Source: Defluviimonas salinarum
GTDB lineage: Bacteria > Pseudomonadota > Alphaproteobacteria > Rhodobacterales > Rhodobacteraceae
Length of the DNA: 64,000 bases
NCBI RefSeq assembly: GCF_026013545.1
Contig: NZ_JAPDOG010000010.1
Coordinates: 95,955-159,954 of the forward strand
Direction: 5' to 3'
Positions 50,235-58,125 of this stretch are shown piece by piece (the first letter of the stretch is position 1; each line of letters opens with the position of its first letter). Position numbers and translations under genes: made by a program. Under the pieces are notes generated by a model. It worked only from the letters and a program-made list of their open reading frames with translations, had not been told where the DNA came from and did not search any database.

Positions 50235-51143
50235 ATGACCTTGCTCACCCCTTCCATTGTTGCCACCGGGCCGGTTCCACCGGCCATCGAGATCCGCGAG
50301 GCGGTGCCGGCCGATACCGATGCCGTGGCGCGGATCATGTATGAGGCGTTCCGCCGGTTCCACGAGAGCCGCGGCTTCACCCCGGACGTTCCCGATCTCG
50401 AAACGACGACCGGAATCGCGGCCGGCCAGATCGAGGATCCGGCCAGCTACGGCGTGGTCGCGCTGTCGGCCGGTCGCATCGTCGGCTCAAACTTCCTGAG
50501 CGAGGGCGATGCGATCCGCGGAGTCGGGCCGATCTCGGTCGATCCCGACATTCAGGATGCCGGAGTGGGGCGGCTACTGATGCAGGCGGTGCTGAAACGC
50601 GGCGCGAAGGCGCGCGGGGTCCGGCTCCTGCAGGACGCGTTCAACACGAAGTCGATGGCGCTCTACGCCTCGCTCGGCTTCCGGGTACGCGAACCCGTCG
50701 TCGTCATGACTGGCCGACCGCGCGATAGGTTGCCGGCCGGGACGCAGGTGCGGCCGATGGCTCCGGCGGACCTGATCGCGGCGGACAACCTTGCGCGCCG
50801 GGTCCACGGTTATGCGCGCGGCGCCGAACTGCGCGCGGCGCTCGGGCGCGGCACGCCCGTCGTGCTCGTACACGACGGCAGGGTCGTGGCCTACATGACG
50901 ATGCCGAATATGTGGCTGCTGAACCATGCCGTCGCGGAAAGCCAAGCCGACCTGATGGCGCTCGTGCTCGGTGCCGGCGCGGCCAGTCCCGAGCCCATAG
51001 GGTTCCTCGCGCCGATCCGCCACGCCGAGTTCTTCCGCTGGTGCCTCGGCCAGGGGCTACAGATCGTCAAGCCGATGACGCTGATGACGCGCGGCGAATA
51101 CAGCGAGCCGCGAGGCGCCTGGATTCCGTCCGTACTCTACTGA
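50235..51143 (+). CDS. GNAT-family N-acetyltransferase (302 aa)
   Basis: The first half is a GNAT domain: IEIREAVPADTDAVARIMYEAFRRF, VGPISVDPDIQDAGVGRLLMQAVLKRGA (acetyl-CoA loop) and NTKSMALYASLGF. The second half (PMAPADLIAADNLARRVHGYARGAELRAAL onward) resembles another degenerate GNAT-like domain, as in two-domain acetyltransferases. The ATG at 50235 gives the best N-terminus though only a weak AGAAA precedes it. It follows the GAF protein by 119 bases and precedes the sulfotransferase by 26 bases, on the same strand. Confidence 0.82.
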   Translation: MTLLTPSIVATGPVPPAIEIREAVPADTDAVARIMYEAFRRFHESRGFTPDVPDLETTTGIAAGQIEDPASYGVVALSAGRIVGSNFLSEGDAIRGVGPISVDPDIQDAGVGRLLMQAVLKRGAKARGVRLLQDAFNTKSMALYASLGFRVREPVVVMTGRPRDRLPAGTQVRPMAPADLIAADNLARRVHGYARGAELRAALGRGTPVVLVHDGRVVAYMTMPNMWLLNHAVAESQADLMALVLGAGAASPEPIGFLAPIRHAEFFRWCLGQGLQIVKPMTLMTRGEYSEPRGAWIPSVLY

Positions 51144-51169
51144 GACGCTCATTCTCTCGGAGAACCGAA

Positions 51170-52096
51170 ATGACATCGAACGCGCCTCCCTGGCCGCGCA
51201 AGACGCGGGAATTGCACAATCACCACTTCGATTCGACAATCTCGAACGACTTCCGCTTCCGGCCCGACGACATCGTGATCGGCACCTATGCCAAGTCGGG
51301 CACGACCTGGATGCAGCAGATCGTCGGTCAGCTGATCTTCGCCGGCGCCGAGGACGTTAACGTGCCGGAACTGTCGCCCTGGCTCGACCTCAGGGTGCCG
51401 CCGAAGGAGGAGACGCTGCCGGCGGTGGAGGCGCAGACCCACAGGCGGTTCCTCAAAACCCACCTGCCGGTCGACGCGCTCGTCTTCTCGCCTGAGGCGA
51501 AGTACATCTATGTCGGCCGCGACGGCCGCGACGTGGTGTGGAGCATGTACAACCACCACGCCCGCGCCAATGTCGAATGGTACCGCGCGCTCAACGAGGC
51601 GCCGGGCCGCGTCGGCGAGGCGATCGCGCCGCCGCCCGCCTCGATCCGCCAGTATTTCCACGACTGGCTCGACCGCGACGGGCACCCGTTCTGGCCGTTC
51701 TGGGAGAACATCCGCAGTTGGTGGGAGGTGCGGAACCTGCCGAACGTACTTCTGGTGCATTACGCCGATCTCAAGGCCGACATGCCGGGCGAGATTGCGC
51801 GCATCGCGGAGTTGCTCGGCACCGCGGTGGAACCGGGCCGCTGGCCCGCGATCCTCGATCATTGCAGCTTCGACTACATGAAGCGCAATGCCGCGCGAAG
51901 CGCGCCCCTGGGCGGCATCTTATGGGACGGCGGAGCCGAGACCTTCATCTACAAGGGCACGAACGGCCGCTGGCGCGATGTCCTCTCGGCCGATGAAAGC
52001 GAAGAATACGAGCGCATGGCGAATGAGGCGCTCGGCTACGAAGCCGCCTACTGGCTCGCCAACGGCATGCGCGCGGACCGCCGGCAGGTCGCCTGA
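51170..52096 (+). CDS. PAPS-dependent sulfotransferase
   Basis: A 308-residue cytosolic-type sulfotransferase moving a sulfuryl group from PAPS to a hydroxyl or amine. The 5'-phosphosulfate loop is YAKSGTTWMQQ with Lys42; the catalytic His98 is in RRFLKTHLP; the 3'-phosphate site is YVGRDGRDVVWSMYNH with Arg117 and Ser125; the C-terminal KGTNGRWRDVLS is the RKGxxGDWKxxF-type PAPS/dimer motif. All key residues are present, so the enzyme should be active. The acceptor is unknown. The ATG at 51170 has TCGGAGAACC upstream. Confidence 0.92.
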   Translation: MTSNAPPWPRKTRELHNHHFDSTISNDFRFRPDDIVIGTYAKSGTTWMQQIVGQLIFAGAEDVNVPELSPWLDLRVPPKEETLPAVEAQTHRRFLKTHLPVDALVFSPEAKYIYVGRDGRDVVWSMYNHHARANVEWYRALNEAPGRVGEAIAPPPASIRQYFHDWLDRDGHPFWPFWENIRSWWEVRNLPNVLLVHYADLKADMPGEIARIAELLGTAVEPGRWPAILDHCSFDYMKRNAARSAPLGGILWDGGAETFIYKGTNGRWRDVLSADESEEYERMANEALGYEAAYWLANGMRADRRQVA

Positions 52097-52487
52097 GAGG
52101 ATCTTGCCCGATCCCGCGCGCGCCGGGCAGGGCCCATCGCAACGACCGCTCATTCAAGAGACTTGAGATGATGAGTTTCGAGGAAATCAGGTACGGCCTG
52201 CCTGGTAGGGCCGATACGCATGGCGCCCGGCCCGTCGGCCGCCTTCCGCGCGACGCCGATCCCGGCTGGCGCGAATGCGCCGCCCCGAGGGCGCGGGAGC
52301 GGTTCATGTGGCTTCGCGCGAAGCTGCGTCCACGCGGATTATGCGCCCCGGTGCTGGCGAAAAAGGTGCGCGCTCGGCGCGCCGGGTAAGGGGCGGAGAT
52401 CTGCCCCGACGACGCTGATCCGCGCTCCGGCGATGTGTCGCCGGGGCGCCCGAAAACACCTTCCCGAAAGGTTTCCCGGAGCATCCC
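52097..52487. other. Intergenic stretch with one doubtful small ORF
   Basis: About 390 bases. A 73-codon frame from ATG 52168 to 52389 has GC-rich third positions and an Arg-rich product, but no good ribosome binding site and no recognisable similarity; I do not annotate it as a gene. The promoter of the following cytochrome pair probably lies in the last 100 bases. Confidence 0.45.
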
Positions 52488-53618
52488 ATGACCGATATCC
52501 GCAACAACACCACGCTCGGGGCCGCCGCGCGGCCCGCATGTCTGCCTGCGGGCATCGCGGCTGGCCTCGGGATGCTCATGCTGTCCATCGCGCCGGAGAC
52601 GTTGAATGCCGGCGAACTACCCGCCAGCGCCGCGCGCGAGGCGCCCGCCACGCTGTTCGAGACCGGCCTCTATTCCGAACCGGCAAGGTTGACGGTCGAT
52701 CCCGCGCACATCGCCTTCGCGCCGCAATATCCACTCTGGACCGACGGGGCGGAGAAGCACCGCTGGATCGCGCTGCCGCCCGGCAGCGCGATCGACGCGA
52801 GCGACCCGGACGGCTGGGACTTCCCGATCGGCACGCAGTTCTGGAAGGAGTTTTCCTTCGAGGGCCGGAAGGCCGAGACCCGCTACATGGAGCGGCTCGC
52901 CGACGGCAGCTGGCTCTTCGCCACCTATGCCTGGAGCGAGGACCAACGGAGCGCCGATCTGGTGTCAGGCAAGGGGCGGAAGGGCGCCCACCCGCTGGCT
53001 GGCGGCGCGTCGCACACGATCCCCGGCGTCACCGACTGCCGCGCCTGTCACATGTCCGGTCCGGTGCCGGTGCTGGGCTTCGGCGCAAGGCAGCTCGCGA
53101 CCGACGACGATCCCCACGTGCTCCGGGGCGATCCCGCGCCGCGGCGGAACCGAGTGCTCGATGCGCTGGTCGCGCGCGGGGTCGTCGTCGGCCTCGACCC
53201 GCGCATCATCGCGGCAGACCCGCCCGGCCGGTCGCAACTCGAACGCGACGTGCTCGGCTACCTGCACGGCAATTGCGGCCATTGCCACAATTCAAAAGGA
53301 CCGCTCGGCAGGCTCGGTCTCGACCTGCGCCAATCGGTGTCCGATCCCCATGCCAGACCTCTGGTGACCACGCTCGGCCAGCCGCTGAAATCGCCGCCGC
53401 CCGGCCTTACGCCCGGCACGGTGTCGCGCGTGGAGCCCGGCCGGCCCGACCTGAGCGCGCTTCCTCAGCGCATGGCCTCGCGCTGGCCGGTGCTGCAGAT
53501 GCCGCCGATCGGCACCACGCTGGTGGATGTCGAGGCGGTCGACCTGATCAACCGCTGGATCGCCGAGGTGGAGATGGTCTCCGCCGAGGCCCGGCACGAA
53601 GACGGAGAAGAGGAATGA
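52488..53618 (+). CDS. Secreted di-heme c-type cytochrome (SO2930-like)
   Basis: A 376-residue protein with an N-terminal hydrophobic segment (GIAAGLGMLMLSIAPETLNA) and two heme-c sites, CRACH at residues 184-188 and CGHCH at 263-267. The N-terminal 150 residues (LFETGLYSE, YPLWTDGAEKHRWIALPPG, WDFPIGTQFWKEFSFEGRKAETRYMER) match the SO2930 family of outer-surface or periplasmic multi-domain cytochromes of unknown role. The ATG at 52488 has weak upstream purines. It overlaps the next cytochrome gene by four bases. Confidence 0.87.
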   Translation: MTDIRNNTTLGAAARPACLPAGIAAGLGMLMLSIAPETLNAGELPASAAREAPATLFETGLYSEPARLTVDPAHIAFAPQYPLWTDGAEKHRWIALPPGSAIDASDPDGWDFPIGTQFWKEFSFEGRKAETRYMERLADGSWLFATYAWSEDQRSADLVSGKGRKGAHPLAGGASHTIPGVTDCRACHMSGPVPVLGFGARQLATDDDPHVLRGDPAPRRNRVLDALVARGVVVGLDPRIIAADPPGRSQLERDVLGYLHGNCGHCHNSKGPLGRLGLDLRQSVSDPHARPLVTTLGQPLKSPPPGLTPGTVSRVEPGRPDLSALPQRMASRWPVLQMPPIGTTLVDVEAVDLINRWIAEVEMVSAEARHEDGEEE

Positions 53619-54169
53619 CGAAACCCATACTGACGATCGCCGCGCTCGCTGCCGCCCTGCCGGCCGCGTCGCTGGCTCAGGACATGCCGGCGGAGGGCAA
53701 GGTCAAGCGCGGCGAGTATTTGGTAACGACCTCGGCCTGCCATGACTGCCATACGCCGTTCAAGATGGGCGAGAATGGCCCGGAATGGGACATGGATCGG
53801 ATGCTGTCCGGCCATCCAGAGAGCGAGGTCATCACCGGCGGCGCCGTGCTTGACGGCCCCTGGGCGGCGGCCGTGTCGATGACCAACACCGCCTGGTCGG
53901 GGCCGTGGGGCGTCAGCTTCACCGCGAACCTCACGCCCGACCCCGAAACGGGGGGGCTGCGCGACTACAGCGAGGAGCAGTTCATCGCTGCGATGCGGAG
54001 CGGTCGGCATCTCGGGCAGGGCCGGCCAATCCTGCCGCCGATGCCCTGGCCGGTCTACGGCCAGATGACGGATGAGGATCTCAGCGCGATCTATGCCTAT
54101 CTGCGCCAGATCCCGGCCGTCCGCAACAAGGTGCCCGAGCCGCTGCCCCCCGCGGCGCTGGCCAACTGA
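53615..54169 (+). CDS. Secreted c-type cytochrome
   Basis: A 184-residue protein with signal peptide (MTKPILTIAALAAALPAASLA) and a single heme-c site CHDCH at residues 42-46. The rest (TPFKMGENGPEWDMDRMLSGHPES; FTANLTPDPETGGLRDYSEEQFIAAMRSGRHLGQGRPILPPMPWPVYGQMTDEDLSAIYAYLRQI) resembles one module of alcohol/aldehyde dehydrogenase-type cytochrome subunits, with methionines (PPMPW) for the second heme ligand. Translation is coupled to the di-heme gene. Together they may pass electrons from an unknown dehydrogenase. Confidence 0.88.
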   Translation: MTKPILTIAALAAALPAASLAQDMPAEGKVKRGEYLVTTSACHDCHTPFKMGENGPEWDMDRMLSGHPESEVITGGAVLDGPWAAAVSMTNTAWSGPWGVSFTANLTPDPETGGLRDYSEEQFIAAMRSGRHLGQGRPILPPMPWPVYGQMTDEDLSAIYAYLRQIPAVRNKVPEPLPPAALAN

Positions 54170-54246
54170 GCGCGGTGCCGCCGCGCTTACCTGGCACGTC
54201 CGGACGGCGCGGCGGCATTCATGCCAGTGCAACGATGGAGACGAAC

Positions 54247-54717
54247 ATGACGCACAGGGACGCGACAACGGCGGGTCTTTCCGCCAATGATGCGGCCGTC
54301 CTGACCGGCGCCTGCTTCTGCGGTGCGGTCGAGATCCGCGCGACCGGCGCGCCGGTCGAAATGGGTTATTGCCATTGCGGTTCCTGCCGCGCCTACTCCG
54401 GCGCGCCCTTCGTGACCTACGCGCTCTTCGCCGAGCATCAGGTCACGGTGACGCAGGGCGTCGAACTGCTCGGCCTCGTCAACAGGACGGGCATGAGCGC
54501 CCGGCGCTTCTGCAGGTGCTGCGGTGGCCATGTGATGACCGAGCATCCGGGCATGGGCTTCACCGACATCCATGCCTCGGTCCTGCCGGAGCTTCATTTC
54601 TGGCCGGTCTGGCATCTCAACTATGCGGAGGCCGTGCTGCCGGTGCGCGACGGGCTTCCGAAGCTGAAGGATTTCCCGGCCCATGCCGGCGGCACCGGCG
54701 AGACGCTGGCGGAGTAG
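54247..54717 (+). CDS. GFA/CENP-V-domain zinc protein
   Basis: A 156-residue GFA family protein, related to glutathione-dependent formaldehyde-activating enzyme, with zinc-binding cysteine motifs TGACFCGAVEI, GYCHCGSCRAYSG and RRFCRCCGGHV. The full set of ligands is present. It starts at ATG 54247, with GGAG at 54237-54240; an ATG at 54235 is possible. It is the last intact gene of the block before the second IS6 end. Function is probably glutathione- or thiol-related but not provable. Confidence 0.87.
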   Translation: MTHRDATTAGLSANDAAVLTGACFCGAVEIRATGAPVEMGYCHCGSCRAYSGAPFVTYALFAEHQVTVTQGVELLGLVNRTGMSARRFCRCCGGHVMTEHPGMGFTDIHASVLPELHFWPVWHLNYAEAVLPVRDGLPKLKDFPAHAGGTGETLAE

Positions 54718-54809
54718 GCGCGAAGCCCATCGGCCATGTGCTGCCTCTGCTGCAGGTTGGCCTGGACTGCCCCTTCGAGTGGTCCAGTTTGATTGTTAGT
54801 GCATCATTG

Positions 54810-54866
54810 GGTGCTGGCAGACGAATGCGAACCAGTCTCCACAAGGACAGGATAGCTTTCCCTTAT
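54810..54866. repeat. IS6-type end, direct repeat copy B
   Basis: Identical to 47286-47342 except one base. It is followed not by a transposase but directly by a truncated aldehyde dehydrogenase gene, so the rest of this IS copy was lost. Both copies face the same way and bracket about 7.5 kb of cargo. Confidence 0.85.
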
Positions 54867-55251
54867 GGCACTTCAGCAGTCGGAATGCTTTGGTCCGGTC
54901 GCCGCCGTCGCCCGCGTTCGAGACTTTGACGAGGCCATGTCCCGCGCGAATGCTTCCCCCTTCGGACTGGGCGCATCAGTCTTCACCACCAGTCTTGACG
55001 AGGCGATGGAAGCAGCCGAACGGCTGGAGGTCGGAATGGTCTGGGTCAACAATCCGCTCATCGACAACGACGCACTGCCCTTCGGCGGCTGGAAGGCTTC
55101 GAGCCTCGGGCGCGAACTCGGGCGGCAGGGTCTCGACGCATTCCGGCGCACAAAGATGGTGATCATCGACCACAAGCCCGAAATCCAGAACTGGTGGTAC
55201 TCATACTCCGACGACTGGTTTCTGGATGGCGGCGGCCGCTCGTTAGGTTGA
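54865..55251 (+). pseudogene. C-terminal fragment of an aldehyde dehydrogenase
   Basis: 128 residues correspond to the last quarter of an ALDH: FGPVAAVARVRDFDEAMSRANASPFGLGASVFT, GMVWVNNPLIDNDALPFGGWKASSLGRELG and a C-terminal NWWYSYSDDWF. The catalytic Cys and Glu and the NAD site are missing, so it cannot be active. The break coincides with the IS6 end at 54866; the apparent ATG is created at the junction. Relatives act on amino-aldehydes or betaine aldehyde, which would match the polyamine-type ABC operon nearby. Confidence 0.87.
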
Positions 55252-55284
55252 CGCCCGGCCGGCGACTGCTTGTGCGTCGTGCCT

Positions 55285-55695
55285 GATGTTGTCAGGCGGA
55301 TTTGAACCCGTACTTGCAAGGATCGTGACGCTGTCCCTTATGCCGTGCAGAGACCACGCCACTCAACGATATCGGCGGCACGGTTCTTTTTGAAATTGGC
55401 TCGTGGTTGGAGGCTGCCCTCGATGCGCCGCTTACGGATCTCGGCGGCGATCATCGGCCCAAACAGGATCCACCAGAACCGGACGGTATCGTGGCTGATC
55501 TCGATGCCGCGATCGTGACGCAGGCCTCCGACGTTCCGAAGGGAGAGCGGAGGCGCATGTACATCACGACTGCCAGGCATGTAATCGAGGGGCTTGTCTT
55601 GAAGTGGCGAAAGGGGCTTGGTCTCAACATGTCAATCCGCCAGACAGGCCAACTGCCCGCCTAAAGTGCGGTTTCCTCTGACCTGACAGACCGCC
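55285..55695 (-). mobile_element. Internally deleted IS6-type relic (about 0.4 kb)
   Basis: Both ends of an IS6-type element remain, while the DDE core is gone. On the minus strand from ATG 55630 comes FRHFKTSPSITCLAVVMYM, then a frameshift, then PLSLRNVGG...HDTVRFWWILFGPMIAAEIRKRRIEG, which jumps straight to the C-terminus RANFKKNRAADIVEWRGLC (ending at 55338). TGTCAGG-type terminal sequences near 55285 and, inverted, near 55685 could be the inverted repeats. It cannot move by itself. Confidence 0.75.
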
Positions 55696-55698
55696 GGA

Positions 55699-56481
55699 TC
55701 AGCCTTTCGCGTACCAACCGTTGTCGACATAGATCGCGGCGCCGTTGATGAAGCTGGCCTCGTCCGAGGCCAAAAACACGACGGCGGCGGCGACCTCCTC
55801 GGGTTCGCATATTCTACCTTGGGTCGCCGCAAGGTCGCCCTCTTCCCATTTTTGGCCCGCAGCATCGAGTTCGGCGATTTCGCGTAGCCCGTGCGCGGTC
55901 TTTACGAACCCCGGGCAGACGGCATTGCAGCGAATGCCCTGCTCTCGGTACTCGACCGAGATCGCCCGAGCGAGCTGCAGAACCGCGCCCTTCGTCATGC
56001 AGTACAGCGACTCGAGCGCATAGCCGAGTTCCGACGCGATCGATGCCGTGATCACCACGGACCCGCCACCATTGGCCACCATCTCGGGCAGCGCCCGCCT
56101 GCACACCAGAAAGGCCGACCGAACGTTGATGTTCATCAGCCGGTCGTAGTCCTCTTCCGTCGACTCATGGAGCGCCTTCACGATGATCGTGCCAGCATGG
56201 TTGAACAGCACGTCATATGAGCCCATTTCGCGCGCGACAGCATCGAACGCGCCGTCAACTTCGGCGGCTTTCGACACGTCAGCGTGGAAGAAGTTCCCCC
56301 GCCCGCCCGCCTCCCGGATCATGTCTACGGTCTCTCGACCGGCCTCGTCCTGGATGTCGATGATCGCCACGCGGGCGCCTTCTCGCGCAAAGACCAGAGC
56401 CGTGGCACGGCCCATGCCAGCGGCGCCTCCGGTGATCACGGCGGTCTTTCCGGCAAGCCGTCCACTGGCGCTCTGGGTCAT
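55699..56481 (-). CDS. SDR-family oxidoreductase (distal gene of ABC operon)
   Basis: A 260-residue classical SDR with KTAVITGGAAGMGRATALVF (cofactor loop), an Asp after strand 2 in VAIIDIQDEAG indicating NAD preference, NHAG in place of NNAG, Ser in VITASIASEL, and YCMTK as catalytic Tyr/Lys. The C-terminus ends NGAAIYVDNGWYAKG, common in the family. It lies 34 bases after the preceding SDR and is the last gene of the transporter operon; the IS6 relic follows immediately. It presumably oxidises an intermediate of the imported compound. Confidence 0.88.
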   Translation of the reverse strand: MTQSASGRLAGKTAVITGGAAGMGRATALVFAREGARVAIIDIQDEAGRETVDMIREAGGRGNFFHADVSKAAEVDGAFDAVAREMGSYDVLFNHAGTIIVKALHESTEEDYDRLMNINVRSAFLVCRRALPEMVANGGGSVVITASIASELGYALESLYCMTKGAVLQLARAISVEYREQGIRCNAVCPGFVKTAHGLREIAELDAAGQKWEEGDLAATQGRICEPEEVAAAVVFLASDEASFINGAAIYVDNGWYAKG

Positions 56482-56515
56482 ATCGCACTCCTGTCAAAAG
56501 GTTGCGACGCGGTCG

Positions 56516-57310
56516 TCAGATGCATTCTCCTCCGTCCATGACCAGCGCGTGACCGGTCATGTAGTTCGACATGTCAGAAGCGAGGAAGACGATTGCGTTC
56601 GCGATTTCGTCCGCGTACCCCCACCGCCCCATTGGAATTGCGTTTGAGACGTAACTTTCGAGGGCTTTGCGTCCGCCCATCTGCAATTCGAAACCGGCGT
56701 TGAAAGGCGTATCCACAAATCCCGGGCACAGAGCGTTGAAGCGGATGTTATACCGTGCGTAGTCTGCCGCCATCTGGCGGGTCATCGCGACGGCGGCGTG
56801 CTTGGTCGTGGCGTAGGCGATCATCTCCCGGTCGTACTGAACACCGGAATTCGAGGCGGTGATGATCACCGTGCCGCCCCCCTGTTTTTTCATCTGACCC
56901 ACGACGCATCGAGCCGCGACAAAATGCGATCGGACATTCAGCGCCCATGACGCATCCAGATCCTCAACGGCGACCTCCTCTAAACACCCCTGAACCTGAA
57001 GTCCGGCGTGGGAATGAAGGATGTCGAGGCGTCCGTGTTCGGCGACCGCGGCGCCAATAGCGGCTCGGATCGCGTGATCGTCGGTCACGTCAAGCTCATG
57101 TGCCGTGGCCACCCCGCCGCGAGCCACAATCTCGTCGGCCGTCCCCGCAGCCAAGTCGGCGTCGCGATCCGTCACCACGACAAGCGCGCCGCAACGTGCA
57201 AGCGCTAGCGCGCCCTCCCGGCCTATTCCTGACCCGGCGGCGGTTAGAAACGCGACCCGTCCCGAGAGAAGATCCTGGCTGAAATACATCGCCACCGATG
57301 TCTCGTTCAT
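56516..57310 (-). CDS. SDR-family oxidoreductase (proximal)
   Basis: A 264-residue SDR. The cofactor motif is TAAGSGIGREGALALARCG, the acidic residue after strand 2 is in VVVTDRDADL, NNAG is replaced by SHAG, Ser is in IITASNSGVQYD, and YATTK is the catalytic pair. PGFVDTPFNAGFEL follows. Its start overlaps the stop of the preceding permease gene by four bases (ATGA), so it is translated with the transporter. Two SDRs in one uptake operon suggest consecutive oxidation steps (inference). Confidence 0.88.
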   Translation of the reverse strand: MNETSVAMYFSQDLLSGRVAFLTAAGSGIGREGALALARCGALVVVTDRDADLAAGTADEIVARGGVATAHELDVTDDHAIRAAIGAAVAEHGRLDILHSHAGLQVQGCLEEVAVEDLDASWALNVRSHFVAARCVVGQMKKQGGGTVIITASNSGVQYDREMIAYATTKHAAVAMTRQMAADYARYNIRFNALCPGFVDTPFNAGFELQMGGRKALESYVSNAIPMGRWGYADEIANAIVFLASDMSNYMTGHALVMDGGECI

Positions 57311-58119
57311 GTGCGACTCTTTCCGTTTCTCAAGAGCAATTGCGCCGTGATGAGCAACACCAGCGATACCGCAAGGACCATGGTCCCGATCGCGTTGATC
57401 TCTGGCGTGACGCCGCGACGAATCGACGAGAAGACGTAGATCGGCAGCGTCGTCTCTGAACCGGCTACGAAGAAGGCGATGATGAAATCATCGAAGCTGA
57501 AGGTGAAACTCAGCAGGAACCCAGCCAGGATCGCCGGCAGGATTAGCGGCAGCGTCACCTGACGGAAGGTGCCCAATGGCGTGGCGTATAGGTCCGAGGA
57601 GGCCTCTGTCAGGGCCCGGTCCATCCCGGCAAGCCGCGCACGAATGATTATGATGACGAGCGACATGGTGAAGAGCGTATGAGCCGCAATGAGCGACCCG
57701 TAGCCCATCGAGAACTTCGGTGGGGCGTCGGTTGGCCACAGGCTCGCGACAAGCGGATTGAGCTGGTCGAAAAGCGTGACTAGCCCGATCAGCGTGGCGA
57801 TGCCGATAACGATGCCCGGGATCATCACCGCGACATAGATCAGGAGGTCGAAGACCACTCGGATAGGTCCCCTGATGCCCTGTAGGGCGACTGCCGCCAT
57901 GGTACCAAAGACACTGGCGCAGATGGCAGAGACGAAGGCAACGATCAGGCTCGTCTCCAGCGCGTCCATTACGAACGGATTTGACAGCGCCTTTCCGTAC
58001 CACTGGGTGGAGAGGCCCTGCAGTTGGCTCGCATGACGACCGGCGTTGAAGCTGAAGAGCGCGATGATCCCGATCGGGATGTAGAGAAAGAGATAGACGA
58101 AGATTGCGTAGATGCGCAT
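57307..58119 (-). CDS. ABC transporter permease, PotC type
   Basis: A 270-residue permease with six hydrophobic helices: IYAIFVYLFLYIPIGIIALFSFNAG, VAFVSAICASVFGTMAAVAL, VVFDLLIYVAVMIPGIVIGIATLIGL and others. The EAA-type loop DRALTEASSDLYATPLGTFRQVTLPLILPAILAGFLLSF fits PotC of spermidine/putrescine importers. It lies 6 bases after the PotB-type gene and overlaps the SDR gene downstream. Confidence 0.9.
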   Translation of the reverse strand: MRIYAIFVYLFLYIPIGIIALFSFNAGRHASQLQGLSTQWYGKALSNPFVMDALETSLIVAFVSAICASVFGTMAAVALQGIRGPIRVVFDLLIYVAVMIPGIVIGIATLIGLVTLFDQLNPLVASLWPTDAPPKFSMGYGSLIAAHTLFTMSLVIIIIRARLAGMDRALTEASSDLYATPLGTFRQVTLPLILPAILAGFLLSFTFSFDDFIIAFFVAGSETTLPIYVFSSIRRGVTPEINAIGTMVLAVSLVLLITAQLLLRNGKSRT

Positions 58120-58125
58120 GGAGCC

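Noticed and set aside
52168..52389. 73-codon ORF between the sulfotransferase and di-heme genes
   Set aside because: GC-rich third positions alone are not enough here; no ribosome binding site and no similarity that I recognise.
52220..54169. A 649-codon plus-strand frame spanning the cytochrome genes
   Set aside because: It only reads the second cytochrome in its last part; the first 450 codons are a shifted reading of the di-heme gene, which has its own signal peptide and heme motifs in another frame.
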